Shown here: in pieces, positions 1 to 8,493 of the stretch
How the letters are laid out: each line of letters starts with the position of its first letter
How positions within the stretch are numbered: position 1 is the first letter of the stretch
Origin: a virus
Reading direction: 5' to 3' (one strand)
IMG/VR virus record: IMGVR_UViG_3300042386_000659
Span: 36,768 to 100,767 of that record
Length of the DNA stretch: 64,000 bases
Notes under the pieces: generated by a model
Databases searched by the model: none
Told to the model about the DNA's origin: nothing
Seen by the model: only the letters and a program-made list of their open reading frames with translations
Position numbers and translations under genes: made by a program

Positions 1-70
1 AAACCTCCGAATATTCTTTCCATGTGTCAAATATATAAAATTCTTTTGGTAATTCCAAATAATTATAGGT

Positions 71-436
71 ATGTCAGTTCACATTAACAACAAAACTTTC
101 AATGCCGAATATCTATCCCAACCAGAGGACATAAGTCGTGGTATGATGGGTAGAAAGTCGTTAGACGGTTGTATGGTTTTTAAAATGGGAAAAGGTCATC
201 ATTCATTTTGGATGAAGAATTGTCTAATCCCACTTGATATTGTCTTTGTACTTAACAACCGTATCAATCGTATTCATTCCAATTGTCCTGTTGAAGATTC
301 ACATAGGATGACTCTACCTCGTTACACCGGTATTGGTGACCACGTAATAGAATTTCCTGCAGGAACTACTGATGGTTGGAAAGTGGGTGATCGTGTTGCA
401 ATGTATCTTGGTTCTCCTCAGAATCCTGTTCGATAG
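71..436 (+). CDS. DUF192 family protein
   Basis: The 121-residue protein has the hallmarks of the DUF192 (COG1430) family: an RGMMGR motif near residue 24, then FWMKNCLIPLDIVFV in the middle, and VIEFPAG near the end. The length fits the core domain, and no signal peptide is seen, although many bacterial members are exported. The family's function is not established; it is common in aquatic phages. The ATG at 71 is the first in frame and lacks a Shine-Dalgarno sequence. The last 71 bases overlap, tail to tail, the 3' end of the methyltransferase on the other strand. Confidence 0.9.
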   Translation: MSVHINNKTFNAEYLSQPEDISRGMMGRKSLDGCMVFKMGKGHHSFWMKNCLIPLDIVFVLNNRINRIHSNCPVEDSHRMTLPRYTGIGDHVIEFPAGTTDGWKVGDRVAMYLGSPQNPVR

Positions 437-1079
437 GACTATCGTATTTCACTCTTGGTTTAACCTTTTCAAACACCCAAAAATAACTGTGATATTTTCG
501 AGCGTGTTCTTGTTTAGTCCACTTGGTACCAAAGCTATTAATACGGACGTTTGATGTGAGGATGAATAAGTCTCTCGGATAGAATCCTAATTCCTGTGCC
601 ATATTCATAACCATAACGTGAGAAAAATGATTCTTACCTCCAGATACCGTGTCTTGACATTTAAAGACTACGTAACCACCTTTCTCACAAACTCGGTACA
701 ATTCCTTCAATGTGTTAAAATAGTGGTTTTTTAGGTGGTTATATGACTCATAACCCTCAAATCTCTTTGCTATAATCGAACTACCCTCTTTATTATCACG
801 ATAAGACTTACCAGCAATAACAAAAGGTGGGTCAAACATAATACTTTTCATCGTTCCGTCTGCAAACGACAAATTCTCTGAACTACATTCCACAACCGTA
901 TCATTAACAGGATAAATGTCGGATTTATTAATCGGTGATGGTAAATCTTTCCAAAAATTACCTTTTGAATATGTACAATCTAAATCGAATCTTTCGATAT
1001 TATAGAGAAACATAATGTTTTTAATTGCGTCGTAGTTACTGTTGTAAACACTTTTTACGGGTTTAAAGTCTTTTTCCAT
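366..1079 (-). CDS. Class I DNA methyltransferase (DPPF motif)
   Basis: The 237-residue protein carries a DPPF tetrad (residues about 85-88), a variant of the DPPY/W motif IV of N6-adenine and N4-cytosine DNA methyltransferases. It is followed by a GGYVVFKCQD strand. The N-terminal part, with DLDCTYSKGNFWKDLP, resembles a group of phage DNA methylases that lack an obvious target-recognition domain. Likely role: methylating phage DNA against host restriction, or regulation. The C-terminal tail (rich in D, E, Q and H) is what overlaps the convergent DUF192 gene and may be dispensable. No restriction partner is seen, so it is probably an orphan enzyme. Confidence 0.8.
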   Translation of the reverse strand: MEKDFKPVKSVYNSNYDAIKNIMFLYNIERFDLDCTYSKGNFWKDLPSPINKSDIYPVNDTVVECSSENLSFADGTMKSIMFDPPFVIAGKSYRDNKEGSSIIAKRFEGYESYNHLKNHYFNTLKELYRVCEKGGYVVFKCQDTVSGGKNHFSHVMVMNMAQELGFYPRDLFILTSNVRINSFGTKWTKQEHARKYHSYFWVFEKVKPRVKYDSPIEQDSEENQDTLQHDHPLSNHQ

Positions 1080-1145
1080 TTGTTTTTTAATATTTTTTTT
1101 GTATACTTTAGTAAAATATAGGAAATAAAAAACAATAAACCAAAA

Positions 1146-1153
1146 TATTTATA
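1146..1153 (-). promoter_or_regulatory. Possible T4-late-like promoter box TATAAATA
   Basis: The minus strand reads TATAAATA here, 67 bases upstream of the methyltransferase start at 1079. This is the T4 late promoter consensus. The intergenic region is so AT-rich that chance is a real alternative, and a late-type promoter in this phage is only inferred. Confidence 0.3.
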
Positions 1154-1167
1154 AAAAAACAATCACT

Positions 1168-1332
1168 ATGGCCTGCGGATGTAAAAAAAACAACTCTAAC
1201 CCACAACCTGTTCAACCAACGAACATAACTTTAAGTGAAACAGGAACACCTGTCGTTACACAACCGGCACCCGCACCGACAACAAATCAAACGGGGGTTG
1301 ATGTAATTATTGACCGTTTAAATAATCAATAA
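1168..1332 (+). CDS. Small CGC-motif protein
   Basis: This 54-residue ORF starts MACGCKKNN and continues with a low-complexity stretch rich in P, T, Q and V, ending VIIDRLNNQ. Cys3 and Cys5 sit at the very N-terminus; without a hydrophobic segment it is not a lipoprotein signal. Small MACGCK proteins occur in several aquatic phages, with no known function as far as I know. It has an A-rich leader, its own upstream spacer, and two hairpins directly downstream, which support a separate short transcript. Codon use looks like real coding, with a higher GC content than the spacer around it. Confidence 0.65.
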   Translation: MACGCKKNNSNPQPVQPTNITLSETGTPVVTQPAPAPTTNQTGVDVIIDRLNNQ

Positions 1333-1333
1333 T

Positions 1334-1387
1334 ATCGTTTATACTAACGATTAAATGAAGTATCGTCTTAATTGACGATATTTTTTA
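1334..1387 (+). terminator. Double hairpin, second with T-run: intrinsic terminator
   Basis: A first hairpin pairs ATCGTT (1334-1339) with AACGAT (1346-1351). A second pairs TATCGTC (1361-1367) with GACGATA (1374-1380) and runs straight into six Ts (1381-1386). The second has the form of a rho-independent terminator for the small gene just upstream. It separates that gene from the long operon beginning at 1423. Confidence 0.65.
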
Positions 1388-1422
1388 ATCATTTCAGTAT
1401 ATAAGAATATATATAAAACAAT

Positions 1423-1620
1423 ATGAAAGTAGAAACAAAATTAACAAGTGTTAACATTTTAGATGATGTTTACAGGAAGTTTAAAATTAAATCAATTGAG
1501 GGTTCAATGAACCTACAAAAATTAGTAAATCGTTCTTTAGATTTATATTCTAAAGATGAAAACTTTAGAAACTCAATAAACAACCATAATGGTTTAGCAA
1601 CAACAGGATCCAAATTTTAA
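1423..1620 (+). CDS. Ribbon-helix-helix-like small protein
   Basis: The 65-residue protein begins with an alternating strand-like segment (KVETKLTSVNILDDVYRKF) followed by two predicted helices (NLQKLVNRSLDLYSKD). This is the layout of Arc/MetJ-type ribbon-helix-helix DNA-binding proteins. As the first gene of the glycan operon, one base before the next ORF's ATG, it could regulate that operon; this is inference. The last 15 residues are polar and probably disordered. The leader is AT-rich with no Shine-Dalgarno sequence. Confidence 0.6.
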   Translation: MKVETKLTSVNILDDVYRKFKIKSIEGSMNLQKLVNRSLDLYSKDENFRNSINNHNGLATTGSKF

Positions 1621-1621
1621 T

Positions 1622-2980
1622 ATGAAGAAAAAAATATTATTACTATCTGATGATTTAAGAATGACAAGTGGTATTGCCACAATGTCGAAAGAAATTGTGA
1701 TGGGTACCATTCACAAATATGATTGGGTACAATTAGGTGCGGCAATTAAACATCCAGAGTTTGGTAAAGTTGTTGATGTTAACGACGATATTAGAACAAG
1801 GACTGGTGTTAAAGATGCTAATTTGAAAATTATTCCATATAATGGTTATGGTGACGTTGGTATTCTTCGTAAATTAATAGATGAAGAAAAACCTGACGCC
1901 ATTTTACACTTTACTGACCCACATTATTGGCAGTGGTTGTACGATGTGGAACACGAAATAAGGCAACAAACTCCAATATTATTTTATCATATATGGGATG
2001 ATTTACCAGACCCACAATATAATAGAGATGTTTTTGAATCTTGCGATTGGTTGGGTTGTATATCTAAACAAACGTATGGTATTGTACATCGTGTTGGTAA
2101 GAGAACTGATAAAGTAACATTTAATCCATTGAAGAATTGGCAAATTAGTTATGTTCCTCATGGTATTAATCCTGATTTATTTAAACCATTGGATAGAATA
2201 TCAGATGATATTAATAATTTAATTCATGGTGATAAGAAATATGATTTTGTTTTATTCTTTAACAGTAGAAACATTAGAAGAAAGCAACCAAGTGATGTAA
2301 TTTATTCATTTAGATTGTTCTGTGATATGTTATCAAAAGAAAAGGCAGATAAATGTTTATTACTAATGCACACAAATCCTGTTGATGAAAATGGTACTGA
2401 TTTACCTGCGGTAATTGATGCCGTTTGTAAAGATTACGATGTTAAGTTCACCAATTTAAAATTGGAACAAGATAAGTTAAATGAGATTTACAATGGTGTT
2501 GATTGTACAATTAACATTGCAAACAATGAGGGATTTGGTTTAACAACCGCAGAGAGTTTAATGGCGGGTGTACCAATCATTGTTAATGTTACTGGCGGAT
2601 TACAAGACCAATGTGGATTTGATTATACTGAAGATGATTACATTAATGTAGGTACACTTCACAATAAAGAAGTACATGGCAACATAAATCATGGTGATTG
2701 GGTTGAACCTGTTTGGTCATCGGCAATTAATCTAAATGGTTCGGTACCAACACCATATATCTTCGATGATAGAGTTAATGACAATGATGTTGCAAATGCC
2801 ATCATGGAAATGTATAAAATTGGTAAGAAGAAAAGAAAAGAAAAAGGATTAAAGGGTAGAAAGTTTATGATTAACAATCTATCAAATAAAATAATGTGTG
2901 ATAAAATGATTGAGGGTATCGAACAAACCTTAGAGAATTTTAAGCCGAGAAGTAAATTTAATTTATACAAGATTATATAA
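1622..2980 (+). CDS. GT-B glycosyltransferase, GT4-like
   Basis: The 452-residue protein has the GT-B layout. A Rossmann-like N-terminal domain starts ILLLSDDLRMTSGIATM, followed by a link with a sugar-nucleotide domain containing FNSRNIRRKQ (about residue 217). The C-terminal donor-binding motif EGFGLTTAESLMAGVPIIV (about residue 303) holds the EX7E-type pattern of GT4 retaining enzymes. It should transfer a sugar from a nucleotide donor to an acceptor in the cytoplasm. A 1-base gap separates it from the next glycosyltransferase, with which it may have arisen by duplication. Donor and acceptor are unknown. Confidence 0.88.
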   Translation: MKKKILLLSDDLRMTSGIATMSKEIVMGTIHKYDWVQLGAAIKHPEFGKVVDVNDDIRTRTGVKDANLKIIPYNGYGDVGILRKLIDEEKPDAILHFTDPHYWQWLYDVEHEIRQQTPILFYHIWDDLPDPQYNRDVFESCDWLGCISKQTYGIVHRVGKRTDKVTFNPLKNWQISYVPHGINPDLFKPLDRISDDINNLIHGDKKYDFVLFFNSRNIRRKQPSDVIYSFRLFCDMLSKEKADKCLLLMHTNPVDENGTDLPAVIDAVCKDYDVKFTNLKLEQDKLNEIYNGVDCTINIANNEGFGLTTAESLMAGVPIIVNVTGGLQDQCGFDYTEDDYINVGTLHNKEVHGNINHGDWVEPVWSSAINLNGSVPTPYIFDDRVNDNDVANAIMEMYKIGKKKRKEKGLKGRKFMINNLSNKIMCDKMIEGIEQTLENFKPRSKFNLYKII

Positions 2981-2981
2981 T

Positions 2982-4229
2982 ATGAACAAACCATTTTTAT
3001 TATTTAGGGGACCAGTTAAAACAAGAAGTGGATACGGTGCACACTCAAGAGATTTGTTACAAGCACTTTATGAAATGGATTTGTTTGAAATTAAGATTGA
3101 TAGTTGTATGTGGGGTTCAACCCCGATGACAGCATTGGAAGATAATTTATTTCATAAATGGATTGAGTCTAATATTGTTAGTCAGTTAGAAAAGACACCA
3201 GACATTTACGTTCAAGTAACCGTTCCAAATGAATTCCAAAGAGTTGGTAAATTTAATATCGGAATTACTGCTGGTATTGAAACAACTATTGCACCTAAGG
3301 ATTGGATTGATGGTTGTAATAGAATGGATTTAATCATTACAACGTCCACGTTTTCAAAAGATGTTTTGTTACAAACAGTTTATAATGAGAATGAACAAAA
3401 CACGGGTAAGTTAATCAAACAACACAAAATCGAAAGACAGATAGAAGTACTATTCGAAGGTGTTGATACCAAAATATACAACAACGTTTATAACAACATT
3501 GACATTGACATCAAAGAAGATTTTGCTTACTTGTTTGTTGGTCATTGGTTAAAGGGTGACACAGGTCAAGATAGAAAAGATGTTGGTATGTTGATTAGAT
3601 GTTTCGCTGAAGCATTTAAGGATGTTGAAGATAGACCCGCACTTATACTTAAAACATCATCCGCATCGTTTTCAATTAAAGAAAGAGAAAGTTTTAGAAA
3701 GAAGATAGAAGGGTTAGTGAGTGATTATAAAAATCCACCATCAATCTATTTGTTGTTTGGTGATTTAACTAATGATGAAATGAATAATTTATATAATCAT
3801 CCTAAAGTTAAATCAATGGTGACGATTACAAAAGGTGAAGGGTTTGGTAGACCTTTATTAGAATTTACAATGACAGGTAAACCCGTAATCGCATCTAATT
3901 GGTCAGGACATAAGGATTTCTTACCTATGGATAAAGCAATTATGATTGGTGGTAAATTAACTGAGGTTCATGAAAGTGCAGTTGATACTTTTATATTAAA
4001 GGATTCTAAATGGTTTACCGCAAACTACAACGAAGTATCCGAAGTTTTTAAATTGGTTTACAAAGACTATGATAAGTTTTTAGAAAAGTCTATGATGTTG
4101 GGTGATGAGAATAAAGAAAAATTCTCAATGGAAAAAATGAAAGAGAAGTTTAAAGACATCATCAATCCATTCTCAATACAACCAAAAGAACAAAAACTAA
4201 TTTTACCTAAATTAACAAAAATTAAATAA
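2982..4229 (+). CDS. GT-B glycosyltransferase, GT1/GT4-like
   Basis: The 415-residue protein starts with a glycine-rich segment (RGPVKTRSGYGAHSRD) typical of the nucleotide-sugar enzymes of this fold. It carries FVGHWLKGDTGQDRKDV at about residue 184 and the donor motif KGEGFGRPLLEFTMTGKPVIAS at about residues 284-305. The last 40 residues are lysine-rich. Its start lies in the TAATATG junction directly after the stop of the previous gene, so the two are translationally linked. The pair probably adds consecutive sugars to one glycan. Confidence 0.88.
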   Translation: MNKPFLLFRGPVKTRSGYGAHSRDLLQALYEMDLFEIKIDSCMWGSTPMTALEDNLFHKWIESNIVSQLEKTPDIYVQVTVPNEFQRVGKFNIGITAGIETTIAPKDWIDGCNRMDLIITTSTFSKDVLLQTVYNENEQNTGKLIKQHKIERQIEVLFEGVDTKIYNNVYNNIDIDIKEDFAYLFVGHWLKGDTGQDRKDVGMLIRCFAEAFKDVEDRPALILKTSSASFSIKERESFRKKIEGLVSDYKNPPSIYLLFGDLTNDEMNNLYNHPKVKSMVTITKGEGFGRPLLEFTMTGKPVIASNWSGHKDFLPMDKAIMIGGKLTEVHESAVDTFILKDSKWFTANYNEVSEVFKLVYKDYDKFLEKSMMLGDENKEKFSMEKMKEKFKDIINPFSIQPKEQKLILPKLTKIK

Positions 4230-4230
4230 T

Positions 4231-4506
4231 ATGGCAAGAGGTAGAAAAAAAATAAAGGAGGAATTATTACAATCGGTTATTGATAAATTAACGGTTGACG
4301 ATAAACCAAAAATTGAAACGTATATGCCCTGTGAATGGATGATTCAATTTGATAATGACGAACCTCAATTATTCACAACTGCAGATGAAACCGTAGAATC
4401 ACCTGAGGTTATTATTAGGATACAAAATACTAACGAGGGTTATATTAAGTTTACCGACCCGACATCAGGTAAAACATTTAAATTATTTGCTAGACCAAAA
4501 AAATAG
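4231..4506 (+). CDS. Hypothetical protein, FKLFAR family, copy 1
   Basis: This 91-residue protein has no family I recognise. It begins with a basic stretch (MARGRKKIKEE), has QFDNDEPQLFTT in the middle and ends GKTFKLFARPKK. The middle and the FKLFAR ending recur in the next gene, which marks the two as tandem paralogues. The alternating hydrophobic pattern suggests a small beta-rich domain. It sits in the glycosyltransferase operon, 1 base after a glycosyltransferase stop, but nothing ties it to catalysis. Confidence 0.6.
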   Translation: MARGRKKIKEELLQSVIDKLTVDDKPKIETYMPCEWMIQFDNDEPQLFTTADETVESPEVIIRIQNTNEGYIKFTDPTSGKTFKLFARPKK

Positions 4507-4508
4507 TA

Positions 4509-4745
4509 ATGAACTTCAAATTTTTCAAAGGTGATGAAACACCAACACTTCTTTTTCAACCACATACATTTACACCAGAGAATGTTGAGTTTTGTTTTCA
4601 GTTCGGAAACAATGAACCTATTGTATTTGCAACAGGACCAAATGAATGTTCAATTCGATTAAGTCCAACTTCAGATACCAGTATGTTGTTCACCGACAAT
4701 GATAAAGAGTTTAAATTATTTGCAAGGGAGATACAAAATGGTTAA
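4509..4745 (+). CDS. Hypothetical protein, FKLFAR family, copy 2
   Basis: This 78-residue protein shares with its neighbour the motif QFGNNEPIVFAT (copy 1: QFDNDEPQLFTT) and the C-terminal KEFKLFAREIQNG. The N-terminal basic region of copy 1 is missing. It also opens with NFKFFKG, echoed by NFKFFHG in the gene after it, so this little cluster may derive from repeated duplication and reshuffling. Its last 8 bases overlap the start of the next gene. Function unknown. Confidence 0.6.
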   Translation: MNFKFFKGDETPTLLFQPHTFTPENVEFCFQFGNNEPIVFATGPNECSIRLSPTSDTSMLFTDNDKEFKLFAREIQNG

Positions 4746-4986
4746 GAATTTTAAATTTTTTCACGGGGTAATTAGAAGTACGTTAACCGCAACGTGGTCA
4801 GCACAAGAACATGAGCATTATGGTATAGATGCTGAGGCGGAATTAACTAGAATGATGTCGGAAGAAATTGCCAGAGGTATTGATGAAGAAATTATTAATG
4901 TAATAACAAGAAGTATAAACGGCGGTGGTAATCATGGTTTTGATTATTTAAACCATTGGTTAAGAATGGGGGAAAATAGAGCATGA
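4738..4986 (+). CDS. Small phage protein with ELTRMMSEEIARGIDEEI motif
   Basis: The ATG at 4738 is preferred over an upstream ATG at 4699 that would lie deep inside the previous gene; a GGGAG sequence sits about 11 bases upstream, one of the few Shine-Dalgarno-like sites here. The 82-residue product has a helical, acidic core (AEAELTRMMSEEIARGIDEEII) that resembles segments seen in small virion-associated proteins of T4-like aquatic phages. It then has a Gly-rich turn and a short hydrophobic end. A structural role is only a guess from that resemblance. Confidence 0.55.
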   Translation: MVKNFKFFHGVIRSTLTATWSAQEHEHYGIDAEAELTRMMSEEIARGIDEEIINVITRSINGGGNHGFDYLNHWLRMGENRA

Positions 4987-5168
4987 AATGTGAAAGACAT
5001 AGTTGGGACACGGATGATAGAGAGTGGTGTTGGAAATGTGAGGAATTAACAATAAATGAAAATAAAAAGAAATATGAAGATAAGTTTTGCAATAACAGTT
5101 TGCAAGGAATTGGAGGAGATAAAGAGATTAGTACCTTTCTTACTGAAACACAAAAGAGTTCAGGATGA
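4983..5168 (+). CDS. Small Cys-rich protein, overprinted C-terminus
   Basis: The 61-residue ORF starts in an ATGA overlap with the previous stop. Its first 20 residues hold MKCERH and WCWKC, a CxxH plus CxxC set that could bind zinc. From about residue 31 on it overlaps the glycosyltransferase read in another frame, so the second half is probably unconstrained. Either a short zinc-binding peptide with an overprinted tail is made, or the gene is decaying. Its polar, Ser- and Gly-rich end fits a non-selected tail. Confidence 0.4.
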   Translation: MKCERHSWDTDDREWCWKCEELTINENKKKYEDKFCNNSLQGIGGDKEISTFLTETQKSSG

Positions 5169-5697
5169 GATAGTGGTTCTCTATGATGAAAAGAATGGTG
5201 ATAAAGAAGTTTTAGAATTCTTATTACCATATAATAAATTACCAAATGTACAAACATGGAGGTGTTTTGATTGGAACAATAACTTTGCAGATTGGAAAAA
5301 TATTCTTAATGGTTATTGTGAAGGTGATTACATTTATCAAATCGATGCTGACGAAATGATTAGTGAGTATATGGTTAAGAATTTATCAGACATATTAGAA
5401 ATGAATCCAGATGTGGACTTAATATTTGTTCCAAGAATTAATACAGTTCAAGGTTTAACTGATGAACATATTAAAAAGTGGGGATGGAAAATTAACGAAA
5501 ATGGATGGGTTAACTATCCTGACGCACAAGGAAGAATCTATAAGAAAGGAATGAGTTGGTATGGTAAAGTACATGAGAGGATTCTCGGTGGTCAGAAATT
5601 TTCATCGTTACCAACCGACGATGATGATTATTGTATACAACACCATAAGACAATAAATCGACAAGAAAAACAAAATCAATTTTATAATTCAATATGA
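5074..5697 (+). CDS. GT2-like glycosyltransferase (GT-A)
   Basis: The product begins MKISFAITVCKELEEI when started at 5074; an in-frame ATG at 5056 would add six basic residues and is less likely. The GT-A fold is shown by an N-terminal strand and the nucleotide-binding QIDADEMI motif, whose DAD is the metal-binding DxD. The later segment YKKGMSWYGKVHERI is typical of the acceptor side of GT2 proteins such as the LPS glucosyltransferase-like group. At about 207 residues it is a minimal single-domain enzyme. It overlaps the next gene by four bases. Confidence 0.82.
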   Translation: MKISFAITVCKELEEIKRLVPFLLKHKRVQDEIVVLYDEKNGDKEVLEFLLPYNKLPNVQTWRCFDWNNNFADWKNILNGYCEGDYIYQIDADEMISEYMVKNLSDILEMNPDVDLIFVPRINTVQGLTDEHIKKWGWKINENGWVNYPDAQGRIYKKGMSWYGKVHERILGGQKFSSLPTDDDDYCIQHHKTINRQEKQNQFYNSI

Positions 5698-6308
5698 AAT
5701 ATCAATATCCAGAACACTTCAAGTATCCAAACGAAAGGATATTCTTTACTGACCATATAGATTTATGGGAAGAATTTTTAGGTCAGTTAAAAAACAAACC
5801 AAATATCACTTTAGAGATTGGTGCATTATATGGCGGTTCCTCTGTTTATATATTAGAAGAATATTGTAAGTTAGAAGGTTCTCATCATTACATCATGGAC
5901 ATCAACACCAATGAGTTTATAGAAAATAATATTGAACCATATACTGGTAAGGTAAGTTACTTACTTGGTGAATCAGCAGATGCATTTAAAGTTTTGGAAC
6001 ACGATGGTTTAAATAAAGAATTCTTAGACTTAATATACATAGATGGTAACCACATGTCTAAGTATGTTTTAGAAGATGCGGTTAACGCTTTCTATTGTTT
6101 AAAAGACGGTGGGTATCTTGTATTTGATGATTACGGTGGGGGTTGGGAACAACCTAGACATATGCAAGTTAGGACCGCAGCAGATGCGTTTATGGATGCA
6201 TATGTAAATCACTTTAAAATATTACACAAAGGATACCAATTAATTTTACAAAAAACAAACTACGTTAACATAATTGAATTTAAAGAAAATTATTATAAAA
6301 CATTATAA
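5694..6308 (+). CDS. SAM-dependent methyltransferase (Methyltransf_24 type)
   Basis: The 204-residue protein has motif I as EIGALYGGSS, a YIDGNHMSKYVLEDA stretch (DGxH) and GGYLVFDDYGGGW. These are the features of the Methyltransf_24 family, related to cephalosporin hydroxylase-like and macrocin O-methyltransferases, which often modify sugars. The metal-binding DD in the second half is present. In this operon it probably O-methylates a sugar. Its start overlaps the previous stop by 4 bases; 38 bases separate it from the aminotransferase. Confidence 0.82.
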   Translation: MKYQYPEHFKYPNERIFFTDHIDLWEEFLGQLKNKPNITLEIGALYGGSSVYILEEYCKLEGSHHYIMDINTNEFIENNIEPYTGKVSYLLGESADAFKVLEHDGLNKEFLDLIYIDGNHMSKYVLEDAVNAFYCLKDGGYLVFDDYGGGWEQPRHMQVRTAADAFMDAYVNHFKILHKGYQLILQKTNYVNIIEFKENYYKTL

Positions 6309-6346
6309 AATATCAAAAAAATTAACTATATTATAAAAAAAACACA

Positions 6347-7528
6347 ATGAAAAAAGAGATACCATTATTTAAGGTTTTTATGGCAGACACCGCCGCAGAT
6401 AAAGTCGCCAAAGTATTAAACAGCGGATTTATTGGTCAGGGACCTGTCGTGGATGAGTTTGAAAATACACTTAGTCAATATTTTCAACACCCTTACATTT
6501 CGACATTAAACGCAGCAACATCTGCAGAACATTTAGCGTTACATCTAATTAAGAAACCATTCAGATTTACAAAGGCAGATGGTTATGGTGTTAGAGAAAA
6601 CGTATGGGACGGTATGAAAGATGGTGATGAGGTTTTAACAACCGCATTAACCTGTACCGCAACTAACTGGCCAATACTTGCTAACAATTTCAAAATCAAA
6701 TGGGTGGATATTGACCCTAAGACTTTGAATATGGACATGGATGATTTAGAAAGAAAAATTGGTCCTAAAACAAGAGCAATTATGGTTGTCCATTGGGGTG
6801 GTTATCCTGTTGATTTGGATAGACTTAGACAAATCCAAGAAAAGTCTTTACGTATGTACGGATTCAAACCAGCTGTCATTGAAGATTGTGCACATGCTAT
6901 GGGTAGTAAGTATAAGGGTAAATTGATTGGTACACATGGTAACATCTGTACATTCTCTTTACAAGCAATTAAACATATCACATCAGTTGATGGTGGATTG
7001 TTATTCTTACCACACGAGGAATTAAATAGAAGAGCTCGTTTATTAAGATGGTATGGTATTGATAGAGACTCACCAAGAAAAGACTTTAGATGTGAAGCAG
7101 ATATCGAAGAGTGGGGTTTCAAATTCCATATGAATGATGTCAATGCAGCAATTGGAATGGAGAACTTTAAACACGTTGATGAGATTGTTGGCAAACATAA
7201 GTCAAACGCAAAATACTATGACGATAATTTAAAGTATGTACCAGGTTTAACTTTATTAGAAAGAAATCCTGATATGGAAAGTGCGTTTTGGATTTACTCA
7301 TTGTTAGTTGAAAGAAAGGGTGACTTCATGAAATATATGAAAGAGTGTGGAATTGCAGTTTCTCAAGTTCACGAGAGAAATGATATTCATACTTGTGTTA
7401 AAGATTATCGTGCAATGTTGCCTAACTTAGATAGAACTATCGGTAGTGTTATATCAATCCCAATTGGTTGGTGGTTAACAGAAGAAGATAGAAAGTATAT
7501 TGTGGATTGTATTAAAAAGGGTTGGTAA
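6347..7528 (+). CDS. DegT/DnrJ/EryC1-type sugar aminotransferase
   Basis: The 393-residue protein is a PLP enzyme of the DegT/DnrJ/EryC1/StrS family, which aminates keto-sugar nucleotides. It shows LNAATSAEHLAL near residue 55, VIEDCAHAMGSKYKGKLIGTHG (the D that contacts PLP) near residue 177, and the Schiff-base lysine in AIKHIT at residue 209, followed by DGGLLF. Full family length. It should make an amino sugar such as a 4-amino-4-deoxy-hexose for the neighbouring acyltransferase. It begins after a 38-base spacer, so a minor promoter may lie there. Confidence 0.9.
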   Translation: MKKEIPLFKVFMADTAADKVAKVLNSGFIGQGPVVDEFENTLSQYFQHPYISTLNAATSAEHLALHLIKKPFRFTKADGYGVRENVWDGMKDGDEVLTTALTCTATNWPILANNFKIKWVDIDPKTLNMDMDDLERKIGPKTRAIMVVHWGGYPVDLDRLRQIQEKSLRMYGFKPAVIEDCAHAMGSKYKGKLIGTHGNICTFSLQAIKHITSVDGGLLFLPHEELNRRARLLRWYGIDRDSPRKDFRCEADIEEWGFKFHMNDVNAAIGMENFKHVDEIVGKHKSNAKYYDDNLKYVPGLTLLERNPDMESAFWIYSLLVERKGDFMKYMKECGIAVSQVHERNDIHTCVKDYRAMLPNLDRTIGSVISIPIGWWLTEEDRKYIVDCIKKGW

Positions 7529-8493
7529 TGGAAAGAGTGGTTTACGATTCATTTTTGAAATCTGATGTAACGGAGTTTGCGTTAGGTTATGATAAAGTTA
7601 AAAACCATACTTGGTATGATAACTTAAATTACATGGTTGATTTATCTAAAAAATATTTCAATGAAGATGATTTCATTATGGACTACTCTTGTGGTACTGG
7701 AATTTTTTGTGAGAGATTATTGAAATCAATGATTGATTGTCCAAGAATTTTAATGATGGACTCCTCACCAAAATATCTAAAACTATCACATGATAAATTT
7801 GGTAGAAATTATAAATTTCATTTTAGAGTTATCAATTACCTTAAAGATGAAGGTAGACTACAAACAATATCGGAGGTCTTAGGTAAAGAATATGAACAAT
7901 TATTAGATGGTATTGTTTGTACAAATGCAATTCACCTTTATCCAACAATAGATGAGACAATTAAATCTTGGAATAAAATTTTAGTTAGGGGCGGTAAGTT
8001 ATTAATTAATTCAGGTAACATCTATAACCCACTAATGGGTGAAGAAACCAAATTGATTGACCAAACGGTAAATGAGATATCCCACTTATCATATGACATT
8101 GTGAGGGAGAATCCAAAATATTCCAAATATGTTGATTTAATCAATGATTTTGACTATATTAATAAACATAACACATTAAGAGATAAATATTTTTTACCCA
8201 TTAGACCCATCGATTTTTACACAGATGAGTTAATTAAAAATGGATTTAAAATTGTAGAAGTTAAAACCATTAATGTTGACGCAAAGGTAGACGAATGGTT
8301 TGACTTCTTAAAAGTTTATCACGAAGGTATTATCGGTTGGATTGGTGGTTCTAAAAAAATCACGGGTATTGAACCAAGTGAAGATGAAATCAACGACAGA
8401 GTTGATATTATCAAATTGGCATTAACAAAAATGTTTAATAACCAAAACGACTTTAAGGCGTGTTGGAACTATATAATTTGTGAAAAAATATGA
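7528..8493 (+). CDS. SAM-dependent methyltransferase
   Basis: The ATG at 7528 overlaps the aminotransferase stop (TAATG); an upstream TTG at 7522 is less likely. Motif I is seen in DDFIMDYSCGTGIFCERLL and the acidic motif II in ILMMDSSPKYL. A post-motif strand appears as LDGIVCTNAIHLYPT and a motif III-like LVRGGKLLINSG. The long C-terminal half (residues about 180-321) is helical and may set the substrate. It most resembles class I small-molecule methyltransferases; a sugar or its amino group is the likely target. Confidence 0.78.
   Translation: MERVVYDSFLKSDVTEFALGYDKVKNHTWYDNLNYMVDLSKKYFNEDDFIMDYSCGTGIFCERLLKSMIDCPRILMMDSSPKYLKLSHDKFGRNYKFHFRVINYLKDEGRLQTISEVLGKEYEQLLDGIVCTNAIHLYPTIDETIKSWNKILVRGGKLLINSGNIYNPLMGEETKLIDQTVNEISHLSYDIVRENPKYSKYVDLINDFDYINKHNTLRDKYFLPIRPIDFYTDELIKNGFKIVEVKTINVDAKVDEWFDFLKVYHEGIIGWIGGSKKITGIEPSEDEINDRVDIIKLALTKMFNNQNDFKACWNYIICEKI

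Noticed and set aside
1-70. Possible partial gene on the minus strand (reading LPKEFYIFDTWKEYSEV)
   Set aside because: It has no ATG before an upstream stop, only a TTG; about 18 codons are too few to support a call. No other feature is seen in these bases.
372-554. + strand ORF of 60 residues inside the methyltransferase gene
   Set aside because: Overlaps the methyltransferase and DUF192 genes, lacks any family motif.
2689-2994. Minus-strand ORF of 101 residues inside the first glycosyltransferase gene
   Set aside because: Hydrophobic shadow of a lysine-rich coding region, fully overlapped by a well-supported gene.
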